A DNA stretch of 64,000 nt from assembly GCA_041648175.1 (NCBI GenBank), contig JBAZPO010000010.1:5001-69000 (forward strand), written 5' to 3'. The first letter of the stretch is position 1, and each line of letters starts with the position of its first letter. Under the pieces are notes generated by a model. The model searched no databases. It was not told where the DNA came from and saw nothing but the letters and a program-made list of their open reading frames with translations. The position numbers and the translations under genes were made by a program. This document shows positions 1 to 7,876 of this stretch, in pieces. This DNA comes from Desulfobaccales bacterium. GTDB lineage: Bacteria > Desulfobacterota > Desulfobaccia > Desulfobaccales > 0-14-0-80-60-11.

Positions 1-401
<401 letters not shown>

Positions 402-497
402 ATTTCCCTTGTTTTTGGAAACTGCTAAGGACTCATTTCTTCCAGATTCGATTGAGCGGACCCAAGGTTCCGCTCACTGGTAACGTGACATAAAGTT

Positions 498-613
498 TCC
501 GGTGGCCATAGCGCAGGGGCCACACCCGATCCCATCCCGAACTCGGTAGTTAAGCCCTGCAACGCCGATGATACTACGTGGGTGACTGCGTGGGAAAGTA
601 GGACGCCGCCGGA
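498..613 (+). rRNA. rrf: 5S rRNA, complete copy
   Basis: A 116-nt 5S rRNA. The 5' TCCGGTGGC pairs with the 3' GCCGCCGGA to close helix I. The conserved loop CCACACCCGATCCCATCCCG is near 520-539 and GGGAAAGTAGGACGCC near 592-607. It follows 23S and is followed by a strong intrinsic terminator. Two partial copies of its 3' part occur downstream (2112-2222 and 2649-2797); only this copy can fold helix I and is taken as functional. Confidence 0.96.
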
Positions 614-632
614 TTTAATATCATAGCAGCAG

Positions 633-663
633 CCCCGCCTCTTGACTGAGGCGGGGTTTTTTT
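633..663 (+). terminator. Rho-independent terminator of the rrn operon
   Basis: The stem CCCCGCCTC / GAGGCGGGG with a 6-nt loop is followed by seven T. It lies 20 bases after the 5S gene. The same hairpin with its flanking bases recurs at 2190-2219 and 2768-2797 behind the partial 5S copies. Confidence 0.93.
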
Positions 664-775
664 ATTCTCAAATTCCCTATATTATTTTAACATGGTACAA
701 AAATGATCTCGGGATTTGATGCCCAGTAGAAAAGGGCGTACTCATGTTGCTGCCTGGACAGGTGGAGGAAACGGA

Positions 776-2158
776 ATGCCAAAGAAAGGCAAACCGCCAA
801 AGAAAGGAAAGCCGCCAAAACTTGGTGAATTGATTCACCAGGAGATATTCCGTCGCTACGGCATTCCCGGCCTGGTCGTCCTTTTCGTCTTACTCGCAGC
901 CGCTTATGTATATTGGGATTGGGAAAAGGTGAAAACCTTGCCTGGCGTTAAACCTGTCGTCACCCACTTCACCCGCTGGCCGATTCGCAAAGCCGACCCC
1001 AACCGCTATTCCATCCTGGTGGCCCACCTGGAGAATGACGCCCAACGGGAGCACGAGCTCCTGATCATCGAGGCCCTCAAGGAGTTCGAAGGGGTGCAGA
1101 CTCTCAGGCTGGACCGGACCATCCCCTTGGAAGGGCCGGTGCCGGAGGTAATGGAAAAGCGGGGACAGGAAGAGGCTCAACGCTATCTCAAGGAGAGCGG
1201 GGCCTCTGTGCTCATCTGGGGGGCGGTCCTCAGTAGGGGGAGCAGCACGGTATACAAGCTGTATTGGACCCCGGCGGCAGGGGAGGCGCGGAAGCCGGAG
1301 CGCTATGCGGCGCCCCTGGCCGAGGCGCAGCTGAGCTTGCCGGAAGTCTTCTGGGGCGACCTAGCGGAAATCCTGCGCCTGCAAGTCACCTCAGGGGCGA
1401 CGGAACTTGAGGCCCAGGAGGGGCGCTACGTGGCGGACAGGCTCCCCCCTTTCATTGCCCGGGTGAAACAGCTCCTGAAGGCCAGTGGTGAACGACCGGG
1501 CTGGAATGCGGATGCCAGGGGCGCCACGCTGGTGATCCTGGGTACTGCCCAGCATAAATTGGGCGAACAGAGCGGGCAGAAAAGGCACCTGGAAGAGGCG
1601 ATAACGACCCACAGGGCAGCGCTCAAAGAGTATACCCGGGAGCGGGCGCCGCTTCAGTGGGCCTTGACCCAGAACAACCTGGGCTCTGCGCTCTGCAGGC
1701 TTGGGGAGCGGGAGAGCGGCATGGAAAGGCTAAAAGAGGCGGTGGCGGCCTACCAGGAGGCGCTCAAGGAAGGGACCCGTGAGCGGGTGCCTCTGGACTG
1801 GGCCCTAACGCAGTACAATCTGGGTAACGCGCTTCAGTGGCTGGGAGCACAGCATGATGGGACGGAAATGCTAAAAGAGACGGTATCAGCCTACATGAGC
1901 GCTTTGGAGGTCCTCGAAGCGACCCAGGCCCCTTACTACGTGAAAAAAGCTAGAGCCAGCCTGCTGAGCGCCGTGGCCCTGCTGCGGGAGAGGGAAAAAG
2001 ATAAGGAAGTTCAGAGTGAGTTCGGCCCACCAGCGAACCACGGGCAAGACCAGACCTTAATTTTAAAATCTATAAGCCCCACAAATCCATTCCCGAGCTT
2101 AATAGACCAAGACCCGCAGGGCCGTTGGTCCTCCGTGGGTGACGGAGTGGGAAAGTAG
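776..2158 (+). CDS. TPR-repeat membrane protein, 3' end overwritten by a 5S rRNA fragment
   Basis: The protein has about 460 residues. It starts with a Lys/Pro-rich cytoplasmic tail (PKKGKPPKKGKPPK) and one membrane segment (about residues 30-50), followed by a soluble region with no family I can name. At least two and a half TPR-like repeats of the type QWALTQNNLGSALxxLG and DWALTQYNLGNALQWLG follow at about residues 260-420. Such TPR arrays are common in bacterial signalling and conflict proteins. The ATG at 776 is preferred over upstream TTG/ATG codons (716/719) because GGTGGAGGAA lies six bases upstream. The last residues (RWSSVGDGVGK) and the stop codon are read from the 5S rRNA fragment, so the original C-terminus has been lost. 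Confidence 0.72.
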   Translation: MPKKGKPPKKGKPPKLGELIHQEIFRRYGIPGLVVLFVLLAAAYVYWDWEKVKTLPGVKPVVTHFTRWPIRKADPNRYSILVAHLENDAQREHELLIIEALKEFEGVQTLRLDRTIPLEGPVPEVMEKRGQEEAQRYLKESGASVLIWGAVLSRGSSTVYKLYWTPAAGEARKPERYAAPLAEAQLSLPEVFWGDLAEILRLQVTSGATELEAQEGRYVADRLPPFIARVKQLLKASGERPGWNADARGATLVILGTAQHKLGEQSGQKRHLEEAITTHRAALKEYTRERAPLQWALTQNNLGSALCRLGERESGMERLKEAVAAYQEALKEGTRERVPLDWALTQYNLGNALQWLGAQHDGTEMLKETVSAYMSALEVLEATQAPYYVKKARASLLSAVALLREREKDKEVQSEFGPPANHGQDQTLILKSISPTNPFPSLIDQDPQGRWSSVGDGVGK

Positions 2159-2222
2159 GACGCCGCCGGATTTAATATCATAGCAGCAGCCCCGCCTCTT
2201 GACTGAGGCGGGGTTTTTTATT
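2112..2222 (+). pseudogene. Partial 5S rRNA copy 2 with terminator (direct repeat)
   Basis: A diverged start near 2112 runs into a near-exact copy of the 5S 3' end (CCTCCGTGGGTGAC... GGGAAAGTAGGACGCCGCCGGA, to 2170). The copied spacer TTTAATATCATAGCAGCAG and terminator follow. It lacks the 5' half of 5S and cannot be a working rRNA. It supplies the stop codon of the TPR gene. Confidence 0.88.
2190..2219 (+). terminator. Terminator, copy 2
   Basis: Stem CCCCGCCTC / GAGGCGGGG followed by six T. It is identical in stem and loop to the rrn terminator at 633-663. It lies between the TPR gene and hicA and probably ends TPR-gene transcription. Confidence 0.85.
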
Positions 2223-2234
2223 ACCTTGTGCTCA

Positions 2235-2417
2235 GTGAAGAGAAAGACCTTAATCAAGCATATAGGTAAACACGGCGCTTTCTTGCTCAGGGAAGGTGGG
2301 CGGCATTCTATTTACCAAAAGGGGAGCTTTAGGACCTTGGTTCCCCGGCATACTGAAATAGTCGATGAACTGGCCAGGAAGATTTGCAAAGACCTGGAGA
2401 TTCCATGGGTGAAATAA
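2235..2417 (+). CDS. hicA: HicA-type toxin (mRNA interferase)
   Basis: A 60-residue protein starting at GTG 2235 (VKRKTLIKHIGKHG), the usual HicA N-terminus. An earlier in-frame start at 2199 would lie inside the copied terminator. The double-stranded-RNA-binding-like fold and its active His are seen in LLREGGRHSIY. The C-terminal part, VPRHTEIVDELARKICKDL, is typical of this HicA subgroup. HicA toxins cleave mRNA in a translation-independent way. The central loop (YQKGSFRTL) is a few residues shorter than usual. The stop TAA overlaps the hicB start by one base, so the two are translationally coupled. The pair lies exactly between two partial 5S copies. Confidence 0.85.
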   Translation: MKRKTLIKHIGKHGAFLLREGGRHSIYQKGSFRTLVPRHTEIVDELARKICKDLEIPWVK

Positions 2418-2641
2418 TGAAATTCAGGGCCATGATTAAGCAAAGCGATGATTGGTGGATCGGTTGGCTGGTCGATCTTCCCGGGGTCAATGCCCAGGAG
2501 AAGACCCGGGAAGAATTGCTGGAGTCCCTAAAAATAGGAGCCGAAGACCTGTTGAGCACTGCAGTGCCCTTTGAAGCCGAGGCCCAGATGACCACTATTG
2601 ACATTTCCGCGCCGGAATGGGGCCTGGAAAATGTGCGATAG
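2417..2641 (+). CDS. hicB: HicB-like antitoxin
   Basis: A 74-residue protein with the degenerate RNase-H-like HicB fold: MKFRAMIKQSDDWWIGWLVDLPGV, then a helix KTREELLESLKIGAEDLL. The ATG at 2417 is chosen over in-frame ATGs at 2384/2405 because it overlaps the hicA stop (TAATG). There is no C-terminal helix-turn-helix, so it is the short type that binds HicA directly and may need another factor for operator binding. The stop TAG falls right at the start of the third 5S copy. Confidence 0.83.
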   Translation: MKFRAMIKQSDDWWIGWLVDLPGVNAQEKTREELLESLKIGAEDLLSTAVPFEAEAQMTTIDISAPEWGLENVR

Positions 2642-2648
2642 CAAAGGT

Positions 2649-2747
2649 TGGGGCCACACCCGATCCCATCCCGAACTCGGTATTCAAGCCCTGCAACGCC
2701 GATGCTCCTCCGTGGGTGACTGCGTGGGAAAGGAGGACGCCGCCGGA
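2649..2747 (+). pseudogene. Partial 5S rRNA copy 3 (lacks 5' end)
   Basis: From GGGGCCACACCCGATCCC to GACGCCGCCGGA this matches the complete 5S at 516-613 with a few changes (GTATTCAAG for GTAGTTAAG; GATGCTCCTCCG for GATGATACTACG). The first 15-20 bases, needed to close helix I, are replaced by the end of hicB. The copied spacer and terminator follow. It is probably not a functional rRNA. Confidence 0.9.
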
Positions 2748-2767
2748 TTTAATATCATAGCAGCAGC

Positions 2768-2797
2768 CCCGCCTCTTGACTGAGGCGGGCTTTTTTT
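2768..2797 (+). terminator. Terminator, copy 3
   Basis: Stem CCCGCCTC / GAGGCGGG followed by C and seven T. This is the third copy of the rrn terminator, one pair shorter because a G became C. Confidence 0.85.
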
Positions 2798-2845
2798 ATT
2801 TTTATTCCAAGATGATTTGGTATAAATGGATCAGAGGGAAAGGTT

Positions 2846-3052
2846 ATGCAATTTACTGTGGAATCCGAGCAGGAAGAAGATGGCCGCTGGCTGGCGGAGG
2901 TGCTGGAACTTCCCGGGGTGATGGTCTATGGCCAGACCCGCCAGGAAGCTCTGGCCAAGGCCCAGGCTCTGGCCCTGCGGGTCCTGGCCGAGCGGCTGGA
3001 ACATGGTGAGATGCTGGCCGAGCCGATAAATATTTTGTTTGCCGCGGCATGA
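2846..3052 (+). CDS. hicB: HicB family antitoxin
   Basis: A 68-residue HicB (COG1598-like) protein: MQFTVESEQEEDGRWLAEVLELPGV followed by the YGQTRQEALAKAQALALRVLAERL helix. It precedes its toxin gene, the reverse of the order in the pair at 2235-2641, so the two modules were acquired separately or belong to different HicAB subtypes. A GAGGGAAAGG ribosome-binding site precedes the ATG. Its stop overlaps the hicA start by four bases (ATGA). Confidence 0.85.
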   Translation: MQFTVESEQEEDGRWLAEVLELPGVMVYGQTRQEALAKAQALALRVLAERLEHGEMLAEPINILFAAA

Positions 3053-3270
3053 GTAGCTGGCCCGCCACCAAAGCAAGACGGGTATTGGCAGGTTTGGTGA
3101 GGCTTGGCTGGAAGATCAAGAGAACGTCGAAAACCTCCGGATCCCACCGCACTTTGTCTCGGAGCGGCTGGCCCGACGTCGTGTTCGCCTTTCATGATAA
3201 TGAAGAAATCGGGCCGAAGATGCTGGCCCGCATTGCCAAGGTTACCGGCCTTACCCCCGAGGACTTATGA
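3049..3270 (+). CDS. hicA: HicA-type toxin, second pair
   Basis: A 73-residue protein. The HicA core is seen as VLAGLVRLGWKIKRTSKTSGSHRTLSR, with the active His in GSHRTL, followed by VVFAFHDNEEIGPKMLARIAKVTGL. It is expected to be an mRNA interferase neutralised by the upstream HicB. Four-base overlaps (ATGA) join it both to hicB and to the next gene, making a tight three-gene operon. Confidence 0.85.
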   Translation: MSSWPATKARRVLAGLVRLGWKIKRTSKTSGSHRTLSRSGWPDVVFAFHDNEEIGPKMLARIAKVTGLTPEDL

Positions 3271-3761
3271 AGTTGTCGGAGCTTATATCTCGATACACCT
3301 GGCAAGAAGTTGAGCCAGCTTATGCGGAACTATACCCTAAGGAGAAAAGGAAAAGAAAGAGAGCCCGGGAGGCTTTCGAATATATTCAATATCTTAAGCT
3401 CATAGATTCTAAGATGCGGATTCATATTGAGTACCGGGAAGATGAAGAAAGCGGCTATCATGACGTTTTGGGCAGAGACGGCAGTCTTAGGGAGGATGGG
3501 CAGGAAGAAAGCTACAGCCTGTTTCTAGTGGAATGGGACGAGTGGCTGGGGATGGAAATTGAGACGGAGACCCTGGGAAAATATTCCGAGTTGGACATCT
3601 TGTGCCATGTTTTTTGGGAAATGACCTGGTGTGGCTATTCCATGGAAAAGGTTAAAAAATTCAGGAAAAAACTTGAGCGGTCCTCGAAGAGTAAAAAAGA
3701 GGATTTTATTCCCTTCGATCCCACTATGTTGGGGCAAGAAGATGGAACCTATCAGGATTAG
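3267..3761 (+). CDS. DUF6557-like protein of unknown function
   Basis: A 164-residue acidic soluble protein. The N-terminus (MKLSELISRYTWQEVEPAYAELYP) and the core WDEWLGMEIETETLGKYSELDILCHVFWEMTWCGYS resemble the small family annotated as DUF6557. Family assignment is from memory of the motif and unverified. It starts inside the hicA stop (ATGA), so it is co-transcribed with the HicBA module. It could be part of the module or a separate cargo gene. There is no signal peptide or membrane segment. Confidence 0.65.
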   Translation: MKLSELISRYTWQEVEPAYAELYPKEKRKRKRAREAFEYIQYLKLIDSKMRIHIEYREDEESGYHDVLGRDGSLREDGQEESYSLFLVEWDEWLGMEIETETLGKYSELDILCHVFWEMTWCGYSMEKVKKFRKKLERSSKSKKEDFIPFDPTMLGQEDGTYQD

Positions 3762-3854
3762 GTCAATAATGCTCCTTTCAAGGCTTAATAAGGCAAATCA
3801 AATAGAAAACACGCCATCCTACATCGAACACACTCGTTAAACATTCTTTTGGCT

Positions 3855-5444
3855 TTAGGTCTGCAGGGCTTTGAGGCGGGCTACGGGGTCAAAGCCTGGG
3901 TTACGGCGCACTTCCTCGGCTGAGGGCAGGTGGTTGAGGCGCATTAATTCGGAGATGGCCGCGAGTAGGCGGTCGTGTTGGAGCCCCGCGGCGGCCAGCA
4001 CTTGGTCGGCTTTCACATAGTAGGCTATGAAATTGCGGGTCTGCAGGTCCCCATGGATCAGGACGGCGTCCCAGGCTGAGGCGTAGCCCACGTACTGGAG
4101 GAAGAGATCGAACTGCTCACTCCAGAAAAAGGGCACGCCGGCATATTCAACGGGGCGGCCGGCCATATTATGCGCTGCTACCCGGCCATGCTGTGCGGCC
4201 AGGCGCCAGTGCTCAATGCGGATGGGGGCGCCGTCGCGCCAGTCGGGAAAGCGGGCCAAGTCGCCGGCGGCGTACAACCCGTCGGTGACCCTCAGATGCT
4301 TATCCACGGAGACGCTGCCGTCCGGGTTGAGTTCGAGGCCCGTGAGCATCTGGGTGGCGGGATTGATCCCCAAACCCACCAGCACCAGGTCGGCGGGCAG
4401 GGTGTCGCCGTCATCCAGGACCACGGCGTGCGTCCGGCCGTTACCCTCAAAGCGGACCGGAGTGCGGCCCAGGCGGAAGGCGACGCCGTGCTCGGTATGG
4501 ACCTCTTGGAGCATTCCGCCGATTTCCGCGCCCAACTGCCGTTCTAAAGGGACAGGGCGGGAGCCTACCACGGTCACGGATAGCCCTCGTTTGGTGAGGC
4601 TTGCTGCCGCTTCCATGCCGATGAAGCCGGCGCCGATAACTACCACCCGGGAGGCAGGGCTTGCGGCCGCGATGATGGCATCGGCGTCGTCGAGGCTTCT
4701 TAAGGTCAAGACGTTGGGCCATTGGGCCCCGGGAAGGTCGAGTTTGCGGGGCAGACCTCCGGTGGCCAGGAGCAGGGCGTCATAAGCGAGGGAGCCGCCG
4801 CCGGCAAAGGTAAGGGTTTTGCGCCGGGGGTCCACTTGGGTGACGGATTGCCCCAAAAGGACCTCGATGTCGTGGTCACGGTAGAACTCGGCAGTCCTCC
4901 ATGGCAGGGCATCGGGACCGGCTTCGCCGCTTAAGTAGCCTTTGCTCAGGTTGGGGCGGTCGTAAGGCAGATGCGGCTCACCGGTGATCATCACGATGCG
5001 GCCCTGAAAGCCGTCTTGGCGCAGGGTTTCCGCGGCGGCGTTGCCCGCAGCCCCGGCCCCCAGGATTACAAAAGTGCGGCTGTCGGCGGGGTCGCGCCGC
5101 ACCATGGTGGGGGTGCGCCGGTTTTCCGCAGCGTCCGGCACCTTGAGGATGACGTCGTCGTCTTCCACCCGCACATCAAAGCAGGGCTGGGCATCCAGGG
5201 CCGGAGGCTCTTCCAGGTTGCCGGTCATCACATCGAAGGCGGCCTGATGCCAGGCACAGACTACCCGGCGACCGCTTAAGGCGCCGTCGATGAGGGGACC
5301 GCCATAGTGGGTGCATTCCGCGCCAATAGCATAGAATCGGCCTTTGAGGCGGACCACCAAGACCTTGGTCTCCCCCACGACCACCTCACGCATCTCACCA
5401 TCCTGCAGCTCGTGCGCCTTGAAGACGATGGATTCCTTGGACAT
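3855..5444 (-). CDS. Rieske-domain FAD/NAD(P)-dependent oxidoreductase (AIF-like)
   Basis: A 529-residue two-part redox protein. Residues 5-105 are a Rieske [2Fe-2S] domain with C44-T-H46 and C63-A-W-H66. Residues 125-440 are a pyridine-nucleotide-disulfide reductase fold with a FAD motif (GAGAAG near 129-134), the YDRPNLSK segment, and an NAD(P)H motif VVVIGAGFIGMEAAA near 268. The C-terminal part matches the reductase C-domain of the AIF/ferredoxin reductase family. Full length for this architecture (AIFM3-like or Rieske-containing ferredoxin reductases). It probably passes electrons from NADH through FAD to the Rieske centre or a partner. The partner is not evident in the window. It stands alone, convergent with the DUF6557 operon. 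Confidence 0.9.
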   Translation of the reverse strand: MSKESIVFKAHELQDGEMREVVVGETKVLVVRLKGRFYAIGAECTHYGGPLIDGALSGRRVVCAWHQAAFDVMTGNLEEPPALDAQPCFDVRVEDDDVILKVPDAAENRRTPTMVRRDPADSRTFVILGAGAAGNAAAETLRQDGFQGRIVMITGEPHLPYDRPNLSKGYLSGEAGPDALPWRTAEFYRDHDIEVLLGQSVTQVDPRRKTLTFAGGGSLAYDALLLATGGLPRKLDLPGAQWPNVLTLRSLDDADAIIAAASPASRVVVIGAGFIGMEAAASLTKRGLSVTVVGSRPVPLERQLGAEIGGMLQEVHTEHGVAFRLGRTPVRFEGNGRTHAVVLDDGDTLPADLVLVGLGINPATQMLTGLELNPDGSVSVDKHLRVTDGLYAAGDLARFPDWRDGAPIRIEHWRLAAQHGRVAAHNMAGRPVEYAGVPFFWSEQFDLFLQYVGYASAWDAVLIHGDLQTRNFIAYYVKADQVLAAAGLQHDRLLAAISELMRLNHLPSAEEVRRNPGFDPVARLKALQT

Positions 5445-5691
5445 CTGCGTCTCCCTTCCCGGAATTAGGTCCTACAGCTCCCTAATTTTATAAAGTAGTG
5501 CCCTTCTTATCGGGAGGCAACGGTTATGGGGAAAAAAGCGCGATTTTCTCAGGTGGGGTAGAGCGGAGGCCAAATGGTTGTCCCGCTAGAAGGAGATGCT
5601 TCAAGACCAAAAAATTTCCTTAACTAGCGGCAATGACAAAAATACTACAGGCCATTGCAAAGCCGGTTTTTTCTGTCATCCTGAACGAAGT

Positions 5692-5724
5692 GACGTCGTG
5701 GACGTGGGATTCTTTATGGCCCGC
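5692..5724 (-). repeat. guaB 3'-end-like remnant
   Basis: A 33-base segment matches the coding end of guaB at 6301-6333 at about 28 of 33 positions, in the same orientation, including an exact 14-base core ACGTCGTGGACGTG. It lies five bases beyond the stop of the antitoxin gene 5729-5950. The toxin-antitoxin pair is therefore bracketed by guaB and a fragment of guaB. A chance match is possible. Confidence 0.45.
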
Positions 5725-5728
5725 AGTA

Positions 5729-5950
5729 TTAATCGGGAGACTGCTCCCTGGGTTTAGCTTTATGTTTGGCAATAAGTTCTCGAACCGCTGGAACAAGTTC
5801 CAGAGGAACCTCCATGGTGGTTTGCGTCCGATCCTCAGAGGCCGCTTCGTCCTCCGCTACCGCTTCTGCCTCGGTTTGTGCCTCATAATGGGCCAAAACC
5901 CGGGTTACCCTGGCTTCATCCCATCCTGGCGGATACTTGCTTTTTTTCAT
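5729..5950 (-). CDS. Probable antitoxin of a type II pair
   Basis: A 73-residue acidic protein beginning MKKSKYPPGWDEARVTRVLAHYE, with an Ala/Glu-rich middle (EAEAVAEDEAASED) and a C-terminal MEVPLELVPAVRELIAKHK helix. This is the shape of small orphan antitoxin-like proteins that travel with DUF4258-type toxins. Its start overlaps the stop of the upstream gene by four bases (ATGA). The family is recognised by pattern only; DNA binding is not demonstrated. Confidence 0.68.
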   Translation of the reverse strand: MKKSKYPPGWDEARVTRVLAHYEAQTEAEAVAEDEAASEDRTQTTMEVPLELVPAVRELIAKHKAKPREQSPD

Positions 5951-6228
5951 TTTATTTTCCTTCGACGCCTCCGATAGGCGATTAAAGGCTTCCCCTTCAA
6001 TTCATAGGCGGTAATGACAAAAATACTATTGGGTTTTGGATCGGGAACATAGATAATCCGCAAATAACGTCCGGATGAGGTCTGGCCAATTGCTACCCGG
6101 GAGCCTTCTTGCCCTGGCCGATCCTCTCCTGGCCTGCTCAGCACCTCTGCAATTTCATTCTCAGCTACGCCATGTTTAAGAATATGCGGTTGACCCGTTT
6201 CTGGGTCAAGATAAAAACGAATTTTCAT
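5947..6228 (-). CDS. DUF4258/BrnT-like toxin candidate
   Basis: A 93-residue basic protein: MKIRFYLDPETGQPHILKHGVAENEIAEVLSR at the N-terminus, a beta-rich core (SSGRYLRIIYVPDPKPNSIFVITAYEL), and a very basic tail RRRRRKIK. The layout (short, basic, H-x-K-H near the start, first gene of a coupled pair) fits RelE/BrnT-superfamily RNase toxins of the DUF4258 type. It is the third toxin-antitoxin pair in the first 6.3 kb and lies 32 bases from the end of guaB. Confidence 0.68.
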   Translation of the reverse strand: MKIRFYLDPETGQPHILKHGVAENEIAEVLSRPGEDRPGQEGSRVAIGQTSSGRYLRIIYVPDPKPNSIFVITAYELKGKPLIAYRRRRRKIK

Positions 6229-6260
6229 CCCTCAGCCCTAAGTTTTATGCCCTCAAGACC

Positions 6261-7724
6261 CTAATCCACCCAGTAATTGGGCGCTTCTTTCATGATGATA
6301 ACGTCGTGGACGTGTGATTCCTTGAGGCCCGCGGGGCTGATGCGCACGAATTTGGCCTTGGCCTGAAGTTCCTTGATGGTCCTGGCGCCCACGTAACCCA
6401 TGCCGGACCGGAGGCCCCCCATGAGCTGGAAGACGACCTCCGCCAGTTTCCCCCGGGACGGCACCCGGCCCACAATGCCTTCGGGCACCAGTTTATTCTC
6501 CAGGTTGACGTCTTCCTGGCAATAGCGGTCCCGGCTGCCGGCCTTCATGGCCTCCACGGACCCCATGCCCCGGTAAATCTTGTAGCTGCGGCCCTGGAAG
6601 ATTACGGTCTCCCCGGGGGATTCTTCGGTGCCGGCAAAGAGGCTGCCGATCATGATCACGTCGGCGCCCGCGGCCAGGGCCTTGGTTAGGTCGCCGGAGT
6701 ACTTGATGCCGCCGTCGGCCACCAGGGGGATGTCCGCCGCCCGGGTCGCTTTGGCGCAGTCCATGATGGCGGTCAACTGAGGCACGCCTACCCCGGCGAT
6801 CACCCGGGTGGTGCAGATGGAACCGGGACCCACCCCTACCTTGACCGCGTCGACCCCGGCCTTGATGAGGTCCCGGGCGCCTCCGGCGGTGGCGACGTTG
6901 CCGGCGATCAACTGTACGCCGGGGAAGTTCCGCCTGGTATCCTCCACGGTCTCGATCACCCGCCAAGAATGCCCATGTGCGGTATCGATAACGATGACAT
7001 CCACGCCGGCCTTGATCAGAGCCTCAATGCGAGCCTCCCGGTCCGCCCCCACCCCGATGGCGGCCCCCACCCGCAGGCGGCCGAAGTCGTCTTTGCAAGA
7101 TTGGGGATATTTACGGATCTTCTCGATATCCTTGATGGTGATAAGCCCGGTGAGGTTGCCGTCTTCGTCCACCACCAGGAGTTTTTCGATGCGGTATTTA
7201 TGCAGCAAGGCCTTGGAATCCTCCAGGGTGATGCCCACCTGGGCGGTGACCAGGTGGTCTTTGGTCATCACCTCTTTGACCTTTTGCTCCAGGTTGGTTT
7301 CAAAGCGCAGGTCCCGGTTGGTGACGATGCCCACCAGTTTCTTGCCCTCCACCACCGGGATGCCGGAGATGCGGTAGCGTTCCATCAGTTGCAAGACATC
7401 GGCGATCCGGGCCTCGGGCCCGATGGTCACCGGGTCGATGATCATCCCGGACTCCGACTTTTTGACCTTTTCCGCCTCCAGGGCCTGGGCCTCGATGGTC
7501 ATGTTGCGATGCAAAATACCGATACCGCCCTGGCGGGCCAAGGAGATGGCTGTGTCCGCTTCGGTGACCGTGTCCATGGCAGAACTAAGCAGCGGAATAT
7601 TGAGGGATATGCTCCGGGTCAACCGGGTGCTGAGATCCGCTTCGCTGGGCAGCACCGAAGAGGCCCCCGGCAGCAGCAGCACATCATCGAAGGTAAACGC
7701 GTAGGGAATGGGATCTGGCGCCAT
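6261..7724 (-). CDS. guaB: Inosine-5'-monophosphate dehydrogenase
   Basis: A 487-residue full-length IMPDH, which oxidises IMP to XMP with NAD+, the committed step to GMP. The TIM barrel is interrupted by two CBS domains (about residues 92-205: ITGPEARIADVLQ to GLITIKDIEKI). The catalytic Cys304 lies in GPGSICTTR. The flap (GAGSRDRYCQED-type; here KAGSRDRYCQEDVN) and the C-terminal K+/active-site residues are present. The ATG at 7724 has AAAGGA seven bases upstream. hpt lies nearby on the same strand, so purine synthesis and salvage are grouped. Confidence 0.97.
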   Translation of the reverse strand: MAPDPIPYAFTFDDVLLLPGASSVLPSEADLSTRLTRSISLNIPLLSSAMDTVTEADTAISLARQGGIGILHRNMTIEAQALEAEKVKKSESGMIIDPVTIGPEARIADVLQLMERYRISGIPVVEGKKLVGIVTNRDLRFETNLEQKVKEVMTKDHLVTAQVGITLEDSKALLHKYRIEKLLVVDEDGNLTGLITIKDIEKIRKYPQSCKDDFGRLRVGAAIGVGADREARIEALIKAGVDVIVIDTAHGHSWRVIETVEDTRRNFPGVQLIAGNVATAGGARDLIKAGVDAVKVGVGPGSICTTRVIAGVGVPQLTAIMDCAKATRAADIPLVADGGIKYSGDLTKALAAGADVIMIGSLFAGTEESPGETVIFQGRSYKIYRGMGSVEAMKAGSRDRYCQEDVNLENKLVPEGIVGRVPSRGKLAEVVFQLMGGLRSGMGYVGARTIKELQAKAKFVRISPAGLKESHVHDVIIMKEAPNYWVD

Positions 7725-7876
7725 AAGCTTTCCTTTACTACGGATTGGAGTTCTTGGTGATTAATCTTGGGCCACGGAAAAAAGGTGACATGCTTAATTA
7801 TATGAATGAAATTGGGGCCAGCAAGTCGCCGGAAAAATAAATATAAATATTAACCAATTTCGGCGAATCCCGAAAC

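Noticed and set aside
2649..2747. A second functional 5S rRNA gene
   Set aside because: The 5' 15-20 bases needed for helix I are missing and replaced by the end of hicB.
5633..5977. Plus-strand ORF of 114 codons over the antitoxin gene
   Set aside because: It overlaps the minus-strand antitoxin and the guaB remnant, and the translation looks like random hydrophobic sequence.
6808..7760. Long plus-strand ORFs opposite guaB (up to 263 codons)
   Set aside because: High-GC antisense shadows of guaB; low-complexity His/Gly/Asp-rich translation without motifs.
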